From RFSX01 sp964567435 (lineage in GTDB: Bacteria; Bacteroidota; Bacteroidia; Chitinophagales; Saprospiraceae): a stretch of 64,000 nt of DNA. The stretch lies in contig CAZMMQ010000005.1 of NCBI GenBank assembly GCA_964567435.1, positions 1 through 64,000 on the forward strand, written 5' to 3'. The notes under the pieces are model-generated. The model ran no database searches, was not told the DNA's origin, and saw only the letters and a list, made by a program, of their open reading frames with translations. The position numbers and the translations under genes are program-made. Positions 44,272 to 54,182 of the stretch are shown here, piece by piece (position 1 is the first letter of the stretch; the number at the start of each line of letters is the position of its first letter).

Positions 44272-47103
44272 ATGCCAGCAAGAAAATCCACTCATCAATA
44301 CATAGAAATAATTGGCGCCCGTGAGAATAACCTCAAGGATATAGATGTCAGTATTCCTAAGAATAAGTTAGTTGTCATAACAGGATTGAGTGGAAGTGGA
44401 AAGTCATCTTTAGCCTTCGATACCTTGTATGCAGAAGGACAACGCAGATACATGGAAACCTTCTCTGCTTATGCTCGTCAGTTCCTTGGAAAGATGGAAA
44501 GGCCTGATGTGGAGAAAATAGATGGACTGAGCCCTGTTATCTCTATAGAACAAAAGACAACTGCTTGGAACCCAAGATCTACGGTCGGCACTACAACTGA
44601 AATCTATGACTTCCTCAGATTATTATATGCCCGTATCGGCAATGCCTACAGCTACAATACGGGAAAAAAAATGGTTCAATACTCAGATGTAGAAATTATA
44701 GACAAGGTCCTCAAAGAACTCAACAATAAAAAAATCTGTATTCTTGCTCCTGTCATCCGTGCCAGAAAAGGACACTACAGAGACCTCTTCGAGCAGACTA
44801 GAAAAAAAGGCTACACTAAGGTAAGAACGGATGGAAAAATCGTGGACCTAAAACCTGGACTGCAACTAGACAGATACAAAGTACATGATATTGAGATTGT
44901 CGTAGACAGAATTAAAGTCACTAAAGAAAAAAGAGATCGCCTAACTGACTCTATAGAAATTGCTTTTAAACAAAGTCCAGATTTTATCCAAATTCTAAAT
45001 GTGGATACTGACGAAATTAAAACTTTTTCGAAAAGATTAATGTGCTCTGATACTGGCATTTCGTATGAAAAGCCCTCTCCTAATACCTTCTCATTTAATT
45101 CGCCTTACGGTACTTGTCCAAAGTGTCGAGGTCTGGGAGACTGTCATGATGTGGATATGGCTAAGGTCATTCCTGACAACTCTAAAAGTATCAATGAGGC
45201 AGGTATAGTACCCTTCGGTGAAGTAAGAGATAATTATACATTCAAGCAGCTGAAAGCCATAGCTAAAAAATATAAATTCACTTTCTCTACACCTATTAAA
45301 AAGATACCAAAAAAAGCACTCGATCTAATTCTGAATGGAGGAGAATCTATTGATGTAGAAATCAGTTATTCCAAACATGATTTTGTATACAATCTTGCAA
45401 CTGAGGGTCTCACCAATATGATACATAGATGGCAATCAAGCTCCACATCTGAAAAAATTCGTCGATGGGCTGAAGATTTCATGACCATCATTACTTGTCC
45501 TGACTGCCAAGGCTACCGTCTTAAAAATGAATCTCTCCATTTCAAGCTGGGAGAAAAGCATATTGGAGAACTAGCTACTATGGATTTGAATGTGCTCTAT
45601 GAATGGATGTCAGGACTGCATAAGCACTTAGACAAAAAGCAAAAAATAATATCCAAAGATATACTCAAAGAGATTAAAATGCGCCTTGAGTTTCTATTGG
45701 ATGTCGGTTTAGATTATCTATCGTTAAATAGACCTACAAGAACCTTGTCTGGAGGTGAATCTCAGCGAACCAGATTAGCTACGCAAATTGGTTCTCAATT
45801 GTCTGGGATAACATACATCATGGATGAGCCTAGCATTGGTCTTCACCAAAGAGATAACCAACGTCTCATCTCTGCACTCAAAGGCTTGACAACTATAGGC
45901 AATACAGTTGTGGTTGTAGAACATGATAAGGACATTATGTTAGCCTCAGACTATTTGATAGACTTAGGACCAGGTGCTGGCAAACTTGGGGGAGAAGTTG
46001 TCGATGCAGGCAAACCAAAAGACTTCGCCAAAGCTAAAGGTGTAACTGCAGCTTACCTCAACGAAAAGAAAGAAATAGAAATCCCAAAAGAACGTCGCAA
46101 GGGTACTGGAAAAAAACTATCTTTAAAAGGCGCTGAAGGCAACAATCTCAAGCAAGTCAATATAGACATTCCTCTTGGCACGTTTACTTGCATTACAGGA
46201 GTCTCTGGGAGTGGTAAGTCCACTTTGATTAATGAGACTTTGTACCATATCCTAAGACAACATTTTTACAAGAGCATCAAAAGACCACTACCTTACAAAA
46301 GCCTCAAAGGTTTGGAACATATAGATAAGGTCATAGAAATAGATCAATCCCCTATTGGTCGGACTCCAAGATCTAATCCTGTCACCTACATCGGTGTATT
46401 TACTGATATCAGAAATATATTTGCCGGTCTTCCAGAATCTAAAATTCGTGGGTACAAACCAGGTCGATTTTCATTTAATGTCAAGGATGGACGCTGTGAC
46501 ACTTGTGAAGGAGGTGGTATGAAACTCATAGAAATGAATTTCTTACCCGACGTCTATGTAGAGTGTGAAGAATGCTTGGGAAAGAGATACAAAAGGGAAA
46601 CTTTGGAAATCATGTACAAAGGTAAAACCATTGCTGATGTACTAGATATGAACGTGGATGAAGCCGTAGAATTTTTCAAACCCATACCTAAGATTTATCG
46701 CAAACTCAAAACGTTGCAAGATGTCGGACTGGGTTACATCACACTAGGACAACAAGCTACCAGTCTCTCTGGCGGAGAAGCCCAAAGGGTCAAACTATCC
46801 GAAGAGCTTTCCAAGAGAGATACAGGTAATACCTTTTACATCCTAGATGAGCCAACCACAGGCCTCCACTTCGAAGACATCAAGCAATTGCTTACTGTCC
46901 TACAAAAGCTTGTGGATAAGGGAAATACAGTAGTAGTCATAGAACACAATATGGATGTCATCAAAGTTGCTGACTACGTTATTGATGTTGGACCTGAGGG
47001 TGGACGAGGTGGTGGCACCATAGTCGGGGCAGGTACACCAGAAGACATTGCTAAAATTAAAAAGAGTCATACTGGTCGTTTCTTGAAGTTAGAGTTGAAA
47101 TAG
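44272..47103 (+). CDS. uvrA: Excinuclease ABC subunit A
   Basis: A 943-residue protein of usual length with two ABC ATPase modules. The first Walker A is TGLSGSGKSSLAFDT, followed by RRYMETFSAYARQFLG. The first signature is RTLSGGESQRTRLA and the second TSLSGGEAQRVKL; the second Walker A is GVSGSGKSTLIN. Zinc-finger cysteines occur in TCPKCRGLGDC and CDTCEGGG with YVECEECLGKRY. UvrA dimers find DNA lesions and load UvrB in nucleotide excision repair. Complete and intact. Confidence 0.97.
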   Translation: MPARKSTHQYIEIIGARENNLKDIDVSIPKNKLVVITGLSGSGKSSLAFDTLYAEGQRRYMETFSAYARQFLGKMERPDVEKIDGLSPVISIEQKTTAWNPRSTVGTTTEIYDFLRLLYARIGNAYSYNTGKKMVQYSDVEIIDKVLKELNNKKICILAPVIRARKGHYRDLFEQTRKKGYTKVRTDGKIVDLKPGLQLDRYKVHDIEIVVDRIKVTKEKRDRLTDSIEIAFKQSPDFIQILNVDTDEIKTFSKRLMCSDTGISYEKPSPNTFSFNSPYGTCPKCRGLGDCHDVDMAKVIPDNSKSINEAGIVPFGEVRDNYTFKQLKAIAKKYKFTFSTPIKKIPKKALDLILNGGESIDVEISYSKHDFVYNLATEGLTNMIHRWQSSSTSEKIRRWAEDFMTIITCPDCQGYRLKNESLHFKLGEKHIGELATMDLNVLYEWMSGLHKHLDKKQKIISKDILKEIKMRLEFLLDVGLDYLSLNRPTRTLSGGESQRTRLATQIGSQLSGITYIMDEPSIGLHQRDNQRLISALKGLTTIGNTVVVVEHDKDIMLASDYLIDLGPGAGKLGGEVVDAGKPKDFAKAKGVTAAYLNEKKEIEIPKERRKGTGKKLSLKGAEGNNLKQVNIDIPLGTFTCITGVSGSGKSTLINETLYHILRQHFYKSIKRPLPYKSLKGLEHIDKVIEIDQSPIGRTPRSNPVTYIGVFTDIRNIFAGLPESKIRGYKPGRFSFNVKDGRCDTCEGGGMKLIEMNFLPDVYVECEECLGKRYKRETLEIMYKGKTIADVLDMNVDEAVEFFKPIPKIYRKLKTLQDVGLGYITLGQQATSLSGGEAQRVKLSEELSKRDTGNTFYILDEPTTGLHFEDIKQLLTVLQKLVDKGNTVVVIEHNMDVIKVADYVIDVGPEGGRGGGTIVGAGTPEDIAKIKKSHTGRFLKLELK

Positions 47104-47150
47104 ATTTTACTGAAAGATTAATTTTCAGTATCGACAATTACTTTTCAAAA

Positions 47151-48587
47151 CTACTGCACTATCAACTTCTGGATGGACTTCACCTCATTTATATTCATCT
47201 GAATGAAATAGATGCCTTTACCAAAGTCTCCTTTATTTAAAGTGTATTGATCTCCAGAAAATGAATCTTGTTTTATCATCTGACCACTTGCTGTTAGAAT
47301 ATTTACAGATACCAATCTATTATCTGGATTGTTAATAGTAATCATCGCTGTACTTTGCATTGGGTTAGGACTCAGTTTCACGTTCTCAAAAACAATCTCT
47401 TCAGTGGATGTGAATTCTTCGAAAGGATTCGACCATTTTTCTTCAGTTAGAAACGATTCGTCAGTCAACGTTTTGAGGAAAGCGATCAAGGACTCTTTTT
47501 GAACATTAGAAAATCGAAACCCGCCATCAGGTATTAGGAAGGACCATTCATTTGCTACCACTTCTTCTGAATAAAAATCTACCACTTCCTCCAAACTTGC
47601 AAAACGACCATCATGCATATATGGTGCCGTCATCTCTATATTTCTGAGAGTTGGAAGTTTAAATAAATTATCTAGATTAGTCCACTCACCAGTACCAGCA
47701 TCATCTTCATCTATTGGCAAACCATTATTAAATAGGGGAGGAAAAAACTCGAACAATGGCTGCTGACCTAAGTCGAGTGGAATACCTCCAAATAGAGCTG
47801 ATGACTCAGAGCCTTGAACATGACAAAATGAACAGTTTGAGGCAAAGAGCTCTAACCCACGCATTTCTGATTCACTAAATCCTCCAAAATTTTCACTTGC
47901 TTCCTGATCAAATCTAGAATTAAATGTAACCATGGATTCAATAAACTGGACCAACGCATCTACGACTTTCTCTTCGTCGATGTCATCTGAGCCAAAGGCT
48001 TTTTCAAAAAGCGGTGGATAGTAATCTATAGAAGACAGCTTCTCTACAATTTCAATCATATTGGCCCCAATCTCATTTTCGTCAGTGAGTGGCAATACAA
48101 TCATTTCATGTAAATCACTTCGACGCATATCCCACGCAAACGAGTGATTATTAGACCATCCCAAATCATTGAGATGCATTGAATTTCTCTTAGTTAAGGA
48201 GCTAATCCCTTCACTAAAATCTTTATCCTCAGTAAATGAAAGTGCTTGATCATGGCAAGTACCGCAAGAGATATTCTCCATAGCAGATAAGCGCTCATCA
48301 TAAAAGAGTACTCTTCCAAGAGTGGCCTTATCGTTAGTTATTCCAGTGAAGGTTTGTGTGGTATCTATCCCCCCAGTTTCGTATCCAAAAATGGTATCAC
48401 TATCAACAGAAGATTTTTTAATGTGATCAGGGATATCGATATCACCATAATTAAATGGTGTGTCAGGCAAATTAGGCCGCTCATCGACCATAGTCATTAT
48501 AAAGGTAGAAGTCCTATCGGCTGTGAAGTTTGAAAGTGATAAGATTACAATTCCGATTACTGATAAGAGGATAAACTTGGATTTCAT
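47151..48587 (-). CDS. Di-haem cytochrome c peroxidase-like protein with T9SS tail
   Basis: A 478-residue exported protein. The signal anchor region spans about 1-23. Two haem c sites are CGTCH (108-112) and CSFCH (252-256), placed as in the CcpA/MauG family. The motif YMHDGRFASLEEVVDFY is also shared with it. After about residue 395 a T9SS type A sorting domain follows (LSPNPMQSTAMITINNP, then GIYFIQMN and KLIVQ). It would be delivered through the outer membrane and reduce peroxide or oxidise a partner at the surface. No partner is adjacent. Confidence 0.9.
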   Translation of the reverse strand: MKSKFILLSVIGIVILSLSNFTADRTSTFIMTMVDERPNLPDTPFNYGDIDIPDHIKKSSVDSDTIFGYETGGIDTTQTFTGITNDKATLGRVLFYDERLSAMENISCGTCHDQALSFTEDKDFSEGISSLTKRNSMHLNDLGWSNNHSFAWDMRRSDLHEMIVLPLTDENEIGANMIEIVEKLSSIDYYPPLFEKAFGSDDIDEEKVVDALVQFIESMVTFNSRFDQEASENFGGFSESEMRGLELFASNCSFCHVQGSESSALFGGIPLDLGQQPLFEFFPPLFNNGLPIDEDDAGTGEWTNLDNLFKLPTLRNIEMTAPYMHDGRFASLEEVVDFYSEEVVANEWSFLIPDGGFRFSNVQKESLIAFLKTLTDESFLTEEKWSNPFEEFTSTEEIVFENVKLSPNPMQSTAMITINNPDNRLVSVNILTASGQMIKQDSFSGDQYTLNKGDFGKGIYFIQMNINEVKSIQKLIVQ

Positions 48588-48829
48588 AATGACAATTGTT
48601 TTTAGCTAAAAATGATACATCATGAATATATGCTGTCTTTATTGAAATGTCTGATAAATGACAGTGATATATCACGAAGTTTTTAAGCTGCAAGACTTAT
48701 TGTTACAATAATTGATATCCCTCAATATCCTATAAGATCCACAATTTGAATCCTGTTCAAACCGCAATTTAGGGCATTATTTGAGAGTTGAAGAAGGAAA
48801 AAGTATAGACCGAAGGTTATGGAAATCAC

Positions 48830-48854
48830 TTGACAATATTTTCACCTACCTTTG
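48830..48854 (+). promoter_or_regulatory. Promoter of proC
   Basis: TTGACA (48830-48835) and TACCTTTG (48847-48854), an exact TAnnTTTG. The spacing of 14 bases after TTG is short for the -33 element, so only the -7 box is secure. It lies inside the longer frame from 48830 and supports the ATG at 48887. Confidence 0.45.
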
Positions 48855-48886
48855 CCCACTTTCAGAAAACTACAAAGCATCAAGAG

Positions 48887-49687
48887 ATGAAAATTTTAAT
48901 TGTCGGAGGTGGCAATATGGGCTTGACATATGCCAAAAGCTTACTAAATGCCCACATAGTTACCGAAGACAGCTTGATGGTATTGGAGAAATCCGAAGAG
49001 AAGGCCACCAAAATTAAAACCCTTAATGTAGGTACAGTTTTCGGAGAACCTGATAACTATATAAAAGAGGCAGATCTTATTATTCTGGCCGTGAAGCCGC
49101 AGGATTCAAGTGTCTTATTTGATAAGATCAAAGATTATATAGACCACCAACAAGTTGTTCTATCTATCATGGCAGGTATTCCTATCTCGAAAATATCTGA
49201 TGCTGTTGGGTCAAAGAAAATCATAAGAGCAATGCCTAATCTTCCTGCTCAGGTAGGCTCAGGAATGACGGTATATACATCCTCAGAAGATGTTACCAGA
49301 ATAGAACTCGTTATGGTGCAGAACATCCTTAACTCTACTGGCAAGACAATTTATGTAGACCAAGAAAAACTCATAGATGCTTCTACAGCTATTTCTGGAT
49401 CAGGCCCTGCCTATGTATTTTTCTATATTCAGTCTCTGATCGATACTGCTCAGAATTTAGGATTTAATAAATCAGAGTCAGAATTATTGGCTTATACGAC
49501 CTTCAAGGGAGCCATTGACCTCTTTAACAAAAATAATTTTAGCTGCGAGGAATGGATTTCTAAAGTAGCATCCCGAGGTGGCACCACGGAAGCTGCCTTA
49601 AATTCTTACAAGGTGAACGATGTGGCTAGCAAATTGCATAAGGCGTATGAGTCAGCTTACAACAGAGCTAAAGAGCTGAGCAATTAA
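48887..49687 (+). CDS. proC: Pyrroline-5-carboxylate reductase
   Basis: A 266-residue enzyme. The NADPH-binding start MKILIVGGGNMGLTYAKSLL places the real ATG here, 19 codons into the longer frame and after the -7 box. Further motifs: LAVKPQD, IMAGIPISKI, RAMPNLPAQVGSGMT, and the C-terminal signature SGSGPAYVFFYIQSL with VASRGGTTEAAL. It makes proline from pyrroline-5-carboxylate in the cytoplasm. Stands alone. Confidence 0.95.
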   Translation: MKILIVGGGNMGLTYAKSLLNAHIVTEDSLMVLEKSEEKATKIKTLNVGTVFGEPDNYIKEADLIILAVKPQDSSVLFDKIKDYIDHQQVVLSIMAGIPISKISDAVGSKKIIRAMPNLPAQVGSGMTVYTSSEDVTRIELVMVQNILNSTGKTIYVDQEKLIDASTAISGSGPAYVFFYIQSLIDTAQNLGFNKSESELLAYTTFKGAIDLFNKNNFSCEEWISKVASRGGTTEAALNSYKVNDVASKLHKAYESAYNRAKELSN

Positions 49688-50259
49688 TTTAATTAACTGA
49701 ATAGCGCATCTAAGATGCACCATAAATCAACAGACTCACATAGATAGTAATGCTATTCTAGTAAGTAAACTGATTTTATAATCCTAACCAAACTTAACGA
49801 GCACGAAGAAATCTCCACATTGTCGATTTGGAAAGTTCTCTATCTTCATTTTTTCAACTCTATCGGAGCGCAAGCGTAGCAGAGAGTTCTCCGTTCTCGT
49901 AATGGAACATTACATTTAATAGTCTCTCACCCGTTCGTCGAGACTTGTAGTCTCGATGCCATATACTTGCATAATAGCCACACTGCCTACAACTAACTGT
50001 GCACATGTCCTTCTGTAGAACGGCCATTGTTTTTAACGCCATTTAAAAACCTCCTCTAGCTAAAATGGCTAAAGGCCGTCCAATCAACTATCCATTAATA
50101 AATATCCTGCGGCCTAAAATGGTCTTTTCAGTTCATTAATTTGATATCTGCCTGTTACTTATTAGCGGTGAAGTGAGTCAGAATCATGAAAAAAAAGTAT
50201 AAGACGATCATCTCCCAGTTCTATATGCTATCAACTGAATGAACTGGCTTGGCTTTTTG
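49688..50259. other. Long intergenic region with a candidate interspersed repeat
   Basis: About 570 bases between proC and the glyS promoter. The central part (49860-50042) is more GC-rich and structured than its surroundings (see the repeat entry). The flanks are AT-rich and show no gene. Confidence 0.5.
49860..50042 (-). repeat. Candidate interspersed element with short reading frame
   Basis: A 60-codon minus-strand frame (containing CRQCGYYASIWHRDYKSRRT) covers a block that differs from the AT-rich flanks. It contains an inverted repeat CGAGACT-TGT-AGTCTCG at 49939-49955 and the start GGAGCGCAAGCGTAGC (49864-49879). Such GC-richer blocks recur between genes in some Bacteroidota. I think repeat or transposon remnant is likelier than a gene. 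Copies elsewhere in the genome cannot be seen from this window. Confidence 0.35.
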
Positions 50260-50267
50260 TACCTTTG
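50260..50267 (+). promoter_or_regulatory. -7 box of glyS
   Basis: TACCTTTG, an exact TAnnTTTG, 21 bases before the ATG at 50281. It lies inside the longer frame starting at 50239 and therefore excludes that start. Confidence 0.5.
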
Positions 50268-50280
50268 CCCCTCATTTTTA

Positions 50281-51825
50281 ATGAATAATATCATGGACTT
50301 TAAGAATCTGATTTCGCATTGTAAAGAGTATGGTTTCATTTTTCCTTCTAGTGAAATCTATGATGGGTTATCTGCCACCTATGATTATGGACCCTTAGGT
50401 GTAGAACTAAAAAATAACATCAAACAATACTGGTGGAAGAGTATGGTGCAAATGCATCAGAATATTGTTGGGTTGGACGCAGCAATATTTATGCATCCAA
50501 AAACTTGGAAAGCATCAGGGCACGTAGATGCTTTCAATGATCCTCTTGTAGATAATAAAGACTCAAAAAAGAGATATAGAGCTGATCAACTCATTGAAGG
50601 TTACGCAGAAAAAATCGAGGCCAAAATCCAGAAAGATGTAACCAAAGCAGCAAAGAAATTTGGTGATGAGTTTGACGAAAAGCAGTTCAGGGAAACCAAT
50701 GGACGTATTCTTGATAGACAGAAAAAGATAGACTATGCTATTAACACCATGAACCAACATCTCAAAGATGAAAACATGGAAGGGTTGGGCGCACTGATTA
50801 ATGAGTTAGAGATAGCTTGTCCAGAGAGTGGCTCACGTAACTGGACAGAGGTGAGGCAATTCAATTTGATGTTCTCGACACAGTTAGGGGCAGTAGCTGG
50901 TGAAGATGGCAAGATCTACCTAAGACCAGAAACAGCTCAAGGTATTTTTGTCAATTTTTTAAATGTGCAAAAATCCACCAGACAAAAGTTGCCATTTGGT
51001 ATAGCACAAATTGGAAAGGCGTTTAGAAATGAAATAGTTGCCAGACAATTCATATTCCGTATGAGAGAGTTTGAGCAAATGGAAATGCAGTTCTTTGTCA
51101 AGCCTGGTGAAGAGATGAAGTGGTATGATTACTGGAAGCAGACTAGGCTAGAATGGCATAAAGCACTTGGCACACCTACGGAAAATTTAAGATATCATAA
51201 TCATGATAATCTAGCGCATTATGCTAATGCGGCGGTTGACATAGAGTTTAAGTTTCCTTTTGGTTTCAGAGAATTAGAGGGCATCCACTCCAGAACAGAT
51301 TTTGACCTTAAGAGTCACATGGAGTTGTCAGGTAAAAAATTACAGTACTTTGACCCTCAAGATAATCAAAGTTATGTGCCGTTTGTAGTAGAGACTTCGA
51401 TCGGTTGTGATAGAATGTTTTTGTCTCAAGTAGCGGGCGCATTACAAGAAGAAACGGTACCTGATGCTGACGGTAAAGATTCTACACGTACTGTTATGAA
51501 GTTACACCCCTCATTAGCACCAGTCAAAGCTGCTGTATTGCCACTACTTAAGAATAAAGAAGAATTGGTGAAAGCCTCCAAAGATGTATTCAAAAAGTTA
51601 AGTGGTTATGTCAATTGTCAGTATGATGAGAAAGATGCAATAGGCAGAAGATACAGAAGACAAGATGCCATAGGCACACCCTACTCTATTACAATAGACT
51701 TCGACACCTTGGAAGATAATACTGTGACTATTAGAGACAGAGATACACTAGAGCAAAAAAGAGTTAGTATTGGAGAGGTAGGTAAGATCGTGAATGATAA
51801 GTGTAATGTACAAAACATACTCTAA
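50281..51825 (+). CDS. glyS: Glycyl-tRNA synthetase (class II, dimeric type)
   Basis: A 514-residue single-chain glycine-tRNA ligase. N-terminal ISHCKEYGFIFPSSEIYDGL, then TYDYGPLGVELKNNIKQYWW, motif 2 region IGKAFRNEIVARQFIFRMRE with FEQMEMQFF, and the C-terminal anticodon-binding domain (LHPSLAPVKAAVLPL). It charges tRNA-Gly in the cytoplasm. Two ATGs, 50281 and 50293 (MDFKNL), are possible starts after the -7 box; 50281 is given. The family length is usual for the eukaryote-like dimeric form found in Bacteroidota. Confidence 0.95.
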   Translation: MNNIMDFKNLISHCKEYGFIFPSSEIYDGLSATYDYGPLGVELKNNIKQYWWKSMVQMHQNIVGLDAAIFMHPKTWKASGHVDAFNDPLVDNKDSKKRYRADQLIEGYAEKIEAKIQKDVTKAAKKFGDEFDEKQFRETNGRILDRQKKIDYAINTMNQHLKDENMEGLGALINELEIACPESGSRNWTEVRQFNLMFSTQLGAVAGEDGKIYLRPETAQGIFVNFLNVQKSTRQKLPFGIAQIGKAFRNEIVARQFIFRMREFEQMEMQFFVKPGEEMKWYDYWKQTRLEWHKALGTPTENLRYHNHDNLAHYANAAVDIEFKFPFGFRELEGIHSRTDFDLKSHMELSGKKLQYFDPQDNQSYVPFVVETSIGCDRMFLSQVAGALQEETVPDADGKDSTRTVMKLHPSLAPVKAAVLPLLKNKEELVKASKDVFKKLSGYVNCQYDEKDAIGRRYRRQDAIGTPYSITIDFDTLEDNTVTIRDRDTLEQKRVSIGEVGKIVNDKCNVQNIL

Positions 51826-51859
51826 GGCAATATCTGATTACTGAACATAGAGGGAAAAT

Positions 51860-52501
51860 ATGATAGATCACAGCAAAAAGACAATCATATTCGACTTTGG
51901 GAATATCTTATTGCCTTTAGATTACCCTAAGTGTTTTGCTGCCTTCAAAAAGGTGCTAGGCATTGACTTTTCTACAGGTCTCCCTGACAATACTAAAGCG
52001 CATCTTTTCAGATACGAAAAAGGAGAAATTAATACTGAGAGCTTTCTATGGCATCTGCAACAATTTAATCCACAAGCTGAGATAAGAGATATTATTGCAG
52101 CTTGGAATACCCTGCTTGTACCTGTACCTGGTTATAGATTTGACATGATTGCCTCGCTAAGAGATAAATATAATGTCGTGATGCTTAGCAATATCAATGA
52201 CATGCACATGAACTGGATTCATAGCGATCTCAAAAAACGCTTGGATATTTCTGATTTCAGAGAGCAGTATTTCGATCAGGTTTTCTATTCTCATCTTATC
52301 GGATATAGAAAACCGGATGAGACTTGTTATGCCTATGTGCAGGCAGAATTGGGTATAGAAAATGGAAAAGACATCCTTTTTATCGATGACCTTGCTATCA
52401 ATATAGATGCTGCTAAAAAATTTGGGTGGCGTGGTGTGGTGCACGACCCTTCCGATGAGATAGTAGAGAAAATAAGTAGATATAGTACTCTCCTAATTTA
52501 A
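51860..52501 (+). CDS. HAD-superfamily hydrolase (YihX-like)
   Basis: A 213-residue protein. Motif I is IFDFGNILLPLD, with the nucleophile aspartate and the DxGN form usual in YihX-type HAD-IA enzymes. Motif II is in VMLSNIND, the lysine motif in HLIGYRKPDETCY, and motif IV in LFIDDLAINIDAAKKFGW. It probably removes phosphate from a small metabolite such as a sugar phosphate; the substrate cannot be told. It lies 35 bases after glyS and ends at a bidirectional terminator. Confidence 0.88.
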   Translation: MIDHSKKTIIFDFGNILLPLDYPKCFAAFKKVLGIDFSTGLPDNTKAHLFRYEKGEINTESFLWHLQQFNPQAEIRDIIAAWNTLLVPVPGYRFDMIASLRDKYNVVMLSNINDMHMNWIHSDLKKRLDISDFREQYFDQVFYSHLIGYRKPDETCYAYVQAELGIENGKDILFIDDLAINIDAAKKFGWRGVVHDPSDEIVEKISRYSTLLI

Positions 52502-52536
52502 GGAATTACTTTCTGATTATGATTGCTTAATTCCAT

Positions 52537-52570
52537 AAGAAAAGCCAGATCCTCCGATCTAGCTTTTCTT
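52537..52570. terminator. Bidirectional terminator between HAD and MscS genes
   Basis: AAGAAAAGC and AGATC (52537-52551, one internal mismatch) pair with GATCT and GCTTTTCTT (52556-52570) around a CTCC loop. T-rich on both strands. The two flanking genes converge here. Confidence 0.75.
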
Positions 52571-52587
52571 GCGATTTGGACTATTAC

Positions 52588-53433
52588 TTAAGCACTTGCT
52601 GCTGCACCTACCATATTGATATCCATCGTCGGGTATGGTATACCAATACCTCGCTTATCAAATTCTTTCTTCACATTCTCTTGCATGTAATATAACGTAT
52701 CCCAGTAGTGCTCACTTTTACAGAATGGTCTTGTAGCTAAATTCACAGAGCTATCTCCTAACTCAGCAACCACAACACCTTGTGCAGGCGCATCAAGGAT
52801 ATATGGACAACCCTCTCCAACTTGGAGAATTACATCTCTTGCGTTATCTATATCATCATTATAACCAATTCCAAAGGTCAACTCCACTCCTACTTCTCCT
52901 TGCCCTGATATGTTAGTAATATCATTACCAGTAACATTGCTATTGGCAATAATTATTCTTTGGTTATCTAAAGTCTTTAGGGTTGTATTAAAAGCGTTAA
53001 TGGCATCTACAGTTCCTACAGTGGCTCCTCCACCTATCTTCACTAAGTCTCCTACTTTAAATGGTTTGAATATCATCAGCATCACACCAGCAGCAGCATG
53101 TCCCAATGTCCCATTAAGAGCCATACCAATACCCACCATCAAAGCACTAAATATGGCAACAAATGAGGTAACATTTATTCCAAACATAGCCGCCACTGAA
53201 AGTAGTAGCATAAATTTTAAAGCGATATTTAATAGAGAAGCAACAAACTTACTCAGTGTTTGATCCATACCAGAGCGCGCAATGCCTTTCTGAGCCACCC
53301 CTACAATTCTCTTTATAATCCAAGATCCAATAATAAGGGTAACAATTGCCAACGCAACTTTCGGTGCATAATCTATAGCCATGTTTATACCCTTTTCCGT
53401 ATAACCAGCTATTGCCGATACATTTTCTTCCAT
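52588..53433 (-). CDS. Small-conductance mechanosensitive channel (MscS type)
   Basis: A 281-residue protein. Three hydrophobic segments lie in the first 110 residues. The pore helix and beta domain follow with GIGMALNGTLGHAAAGVMLM, FKPFKVGDLVKIGG, GTVDAINAFNTTLKTLDNQR and IIIANSNV. The C-terminal cytoplasmic domain ends near residue 275. It releases solutes after hypo-osmotic shock in the inner membrane. Length matches MscS (about 286). Divergent from recX. Confidence 0.93.
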   Translation of the reverse strand: MEENVSAIAGYTEKGINMAIDYAPKVALAIVTLIIGSWIIKRIVGVAQKGIARSGMDQTLSKFVASLLNIALKFMLLLSVAAMFGINVTSFVAIFSALMVGIGMALNGTLGHAAAGVMLMIFKPFKVGDLVKIGGGATVGTVDAINAFNTTLKTLDNQRIIIANSNVTGNDITNISGQGEVGVELTFGIGYNDDIDNARDVILQVGEGCPYILDAPAQGVVVAELGDSSVNLATRPFCKSEHYWDTLYYMQENVKKEFDKRGIGIPYPTMDINMVGAAASA

Positions 53434-53446
53434 TAATTTTACATTT

Positions 53447-53454
53447 TAGTTTTG
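53447..53454 (+). promoter_or_regulatory. -7 box of recX
   Basis: TAGTTTTG matches TAnnTTTG. It overlaps the TTG that opens the longest frame (53452), so translation must begin later, at 53518 or 53527. Confidence 0.45.
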
Positions 53455-53517
53455 GAATTAGAAAGTAGCAAAAATCAACTCTTTTTTCTGAGATTAATTT
53501 TAATTAATCTTATTTAT

Positions 53518-54009
53518 ATGTTAATTATGGATCAAATGCCATTATTGGAACAAGAACTTGAAAAATTAAGAAAATACTGTGCTTTTCAGGACAGATGTCA
53601 TTCTGAAGTGAGGTCCAAATTGTTATCTATAAAGGTATTTGGAGATGAACTTGAGGAGATTATAACTATTCTAATCAGTGAGGGTTTCTTAAATGAAGAA
53701 CGATTTGCTCGTTCTTATTGCCGTGGAAAATTCAGGATGAAAAAGTGGGGTCGGCACAAAATCCGACAAAATTTGATAGCCAAAAAAGTATCAAAATATT
53801 GTATCAAAAAAGGAATGGAAGAGATTGACGAAGATGAATACCTCAGCACCTTGAATGCAACTCTCCTAAAAGCAATGGACAAGTACACTTCTTATTCTAT
53901 ACTAGTACAAAAAGATAAGGCAATCAAATATACTAACTCACGAGGCTACGAATTACCTCTGATATATAATGCTATCAGAGCATTAGAGCTGGACAATAAT
54001 CTCAATTGA
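53518..54009 (+). CDS. recX: Recombination regulator RecX
   Basis: A 163-residue protein made of three-helix repeats: LEKLRKYCAFQDRCHSEVRS, LISEGFLNEERFARSYCRGK, FRMKKWGRHKIRQNLIAKKV, the typical RecX signatures (FLNEERFA, KWGxxKIRxxL). RecX binds RecA filaments and inhibits them. Start chosen after the -7 box; ATG 53527 (MDQMPLL) is the alternative. recA is not in the window. Confidence 0.9.
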   Translation: MLIMDQMPLLEQELEKLRKYCAFQDRCHSEVRSKLLSIKVFGDELEEIITILISEGFLNEERFARSYCRGKFRMKKWGRHKIRQNLIAKKVSKYCIKKGMEEIDEDEYLSTLNATLLKAMDKYTSYSILVQKDKAIKYTNSRGYELPLIYNAIRALELDNNLN

Positions 54010-54120
54010 GAACTAATTTTATCAGCTAACTACAATAGATATAAAAATTACAAGAAGTCTGATAATGGTGAGTTTCACAGATTTCAAAGTAAGTTGCCTT
54101 AAAGATTAAAGCAAAAAAAC

Positions 54121-54154
54121 ATAAAAAAAAAAGCCCAGCCATATGCCTGAGCTT
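54121..54154 (-). terminator. Terminator of the 54183-54524 gene
   Basis: On the minus strand AAGCTCAG (54154-54147) pairs with CTGGGCTT (54138-54131) with one T-G wobble. A run of ten T follows. It serves the small minus-strand gene, 29 bases after its stop. Confidence 0.75.
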
Positions 54155-54182
54155 TATAGGATCTTATTTTGAAATCTCAATA

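Noticed and set aside
47108..47130. Stem TACTGAAA/TTTCAGTA after uvrA
   Set aside because: Convergent position fits a terminator, but the T run is missing on the plus strand and weak on the minus strand.
48781..49017. 78-codon plus-strand frame overlapping the proC start
   Set aside because: Different frame from proC, covers its promoter and first codons, no family features.
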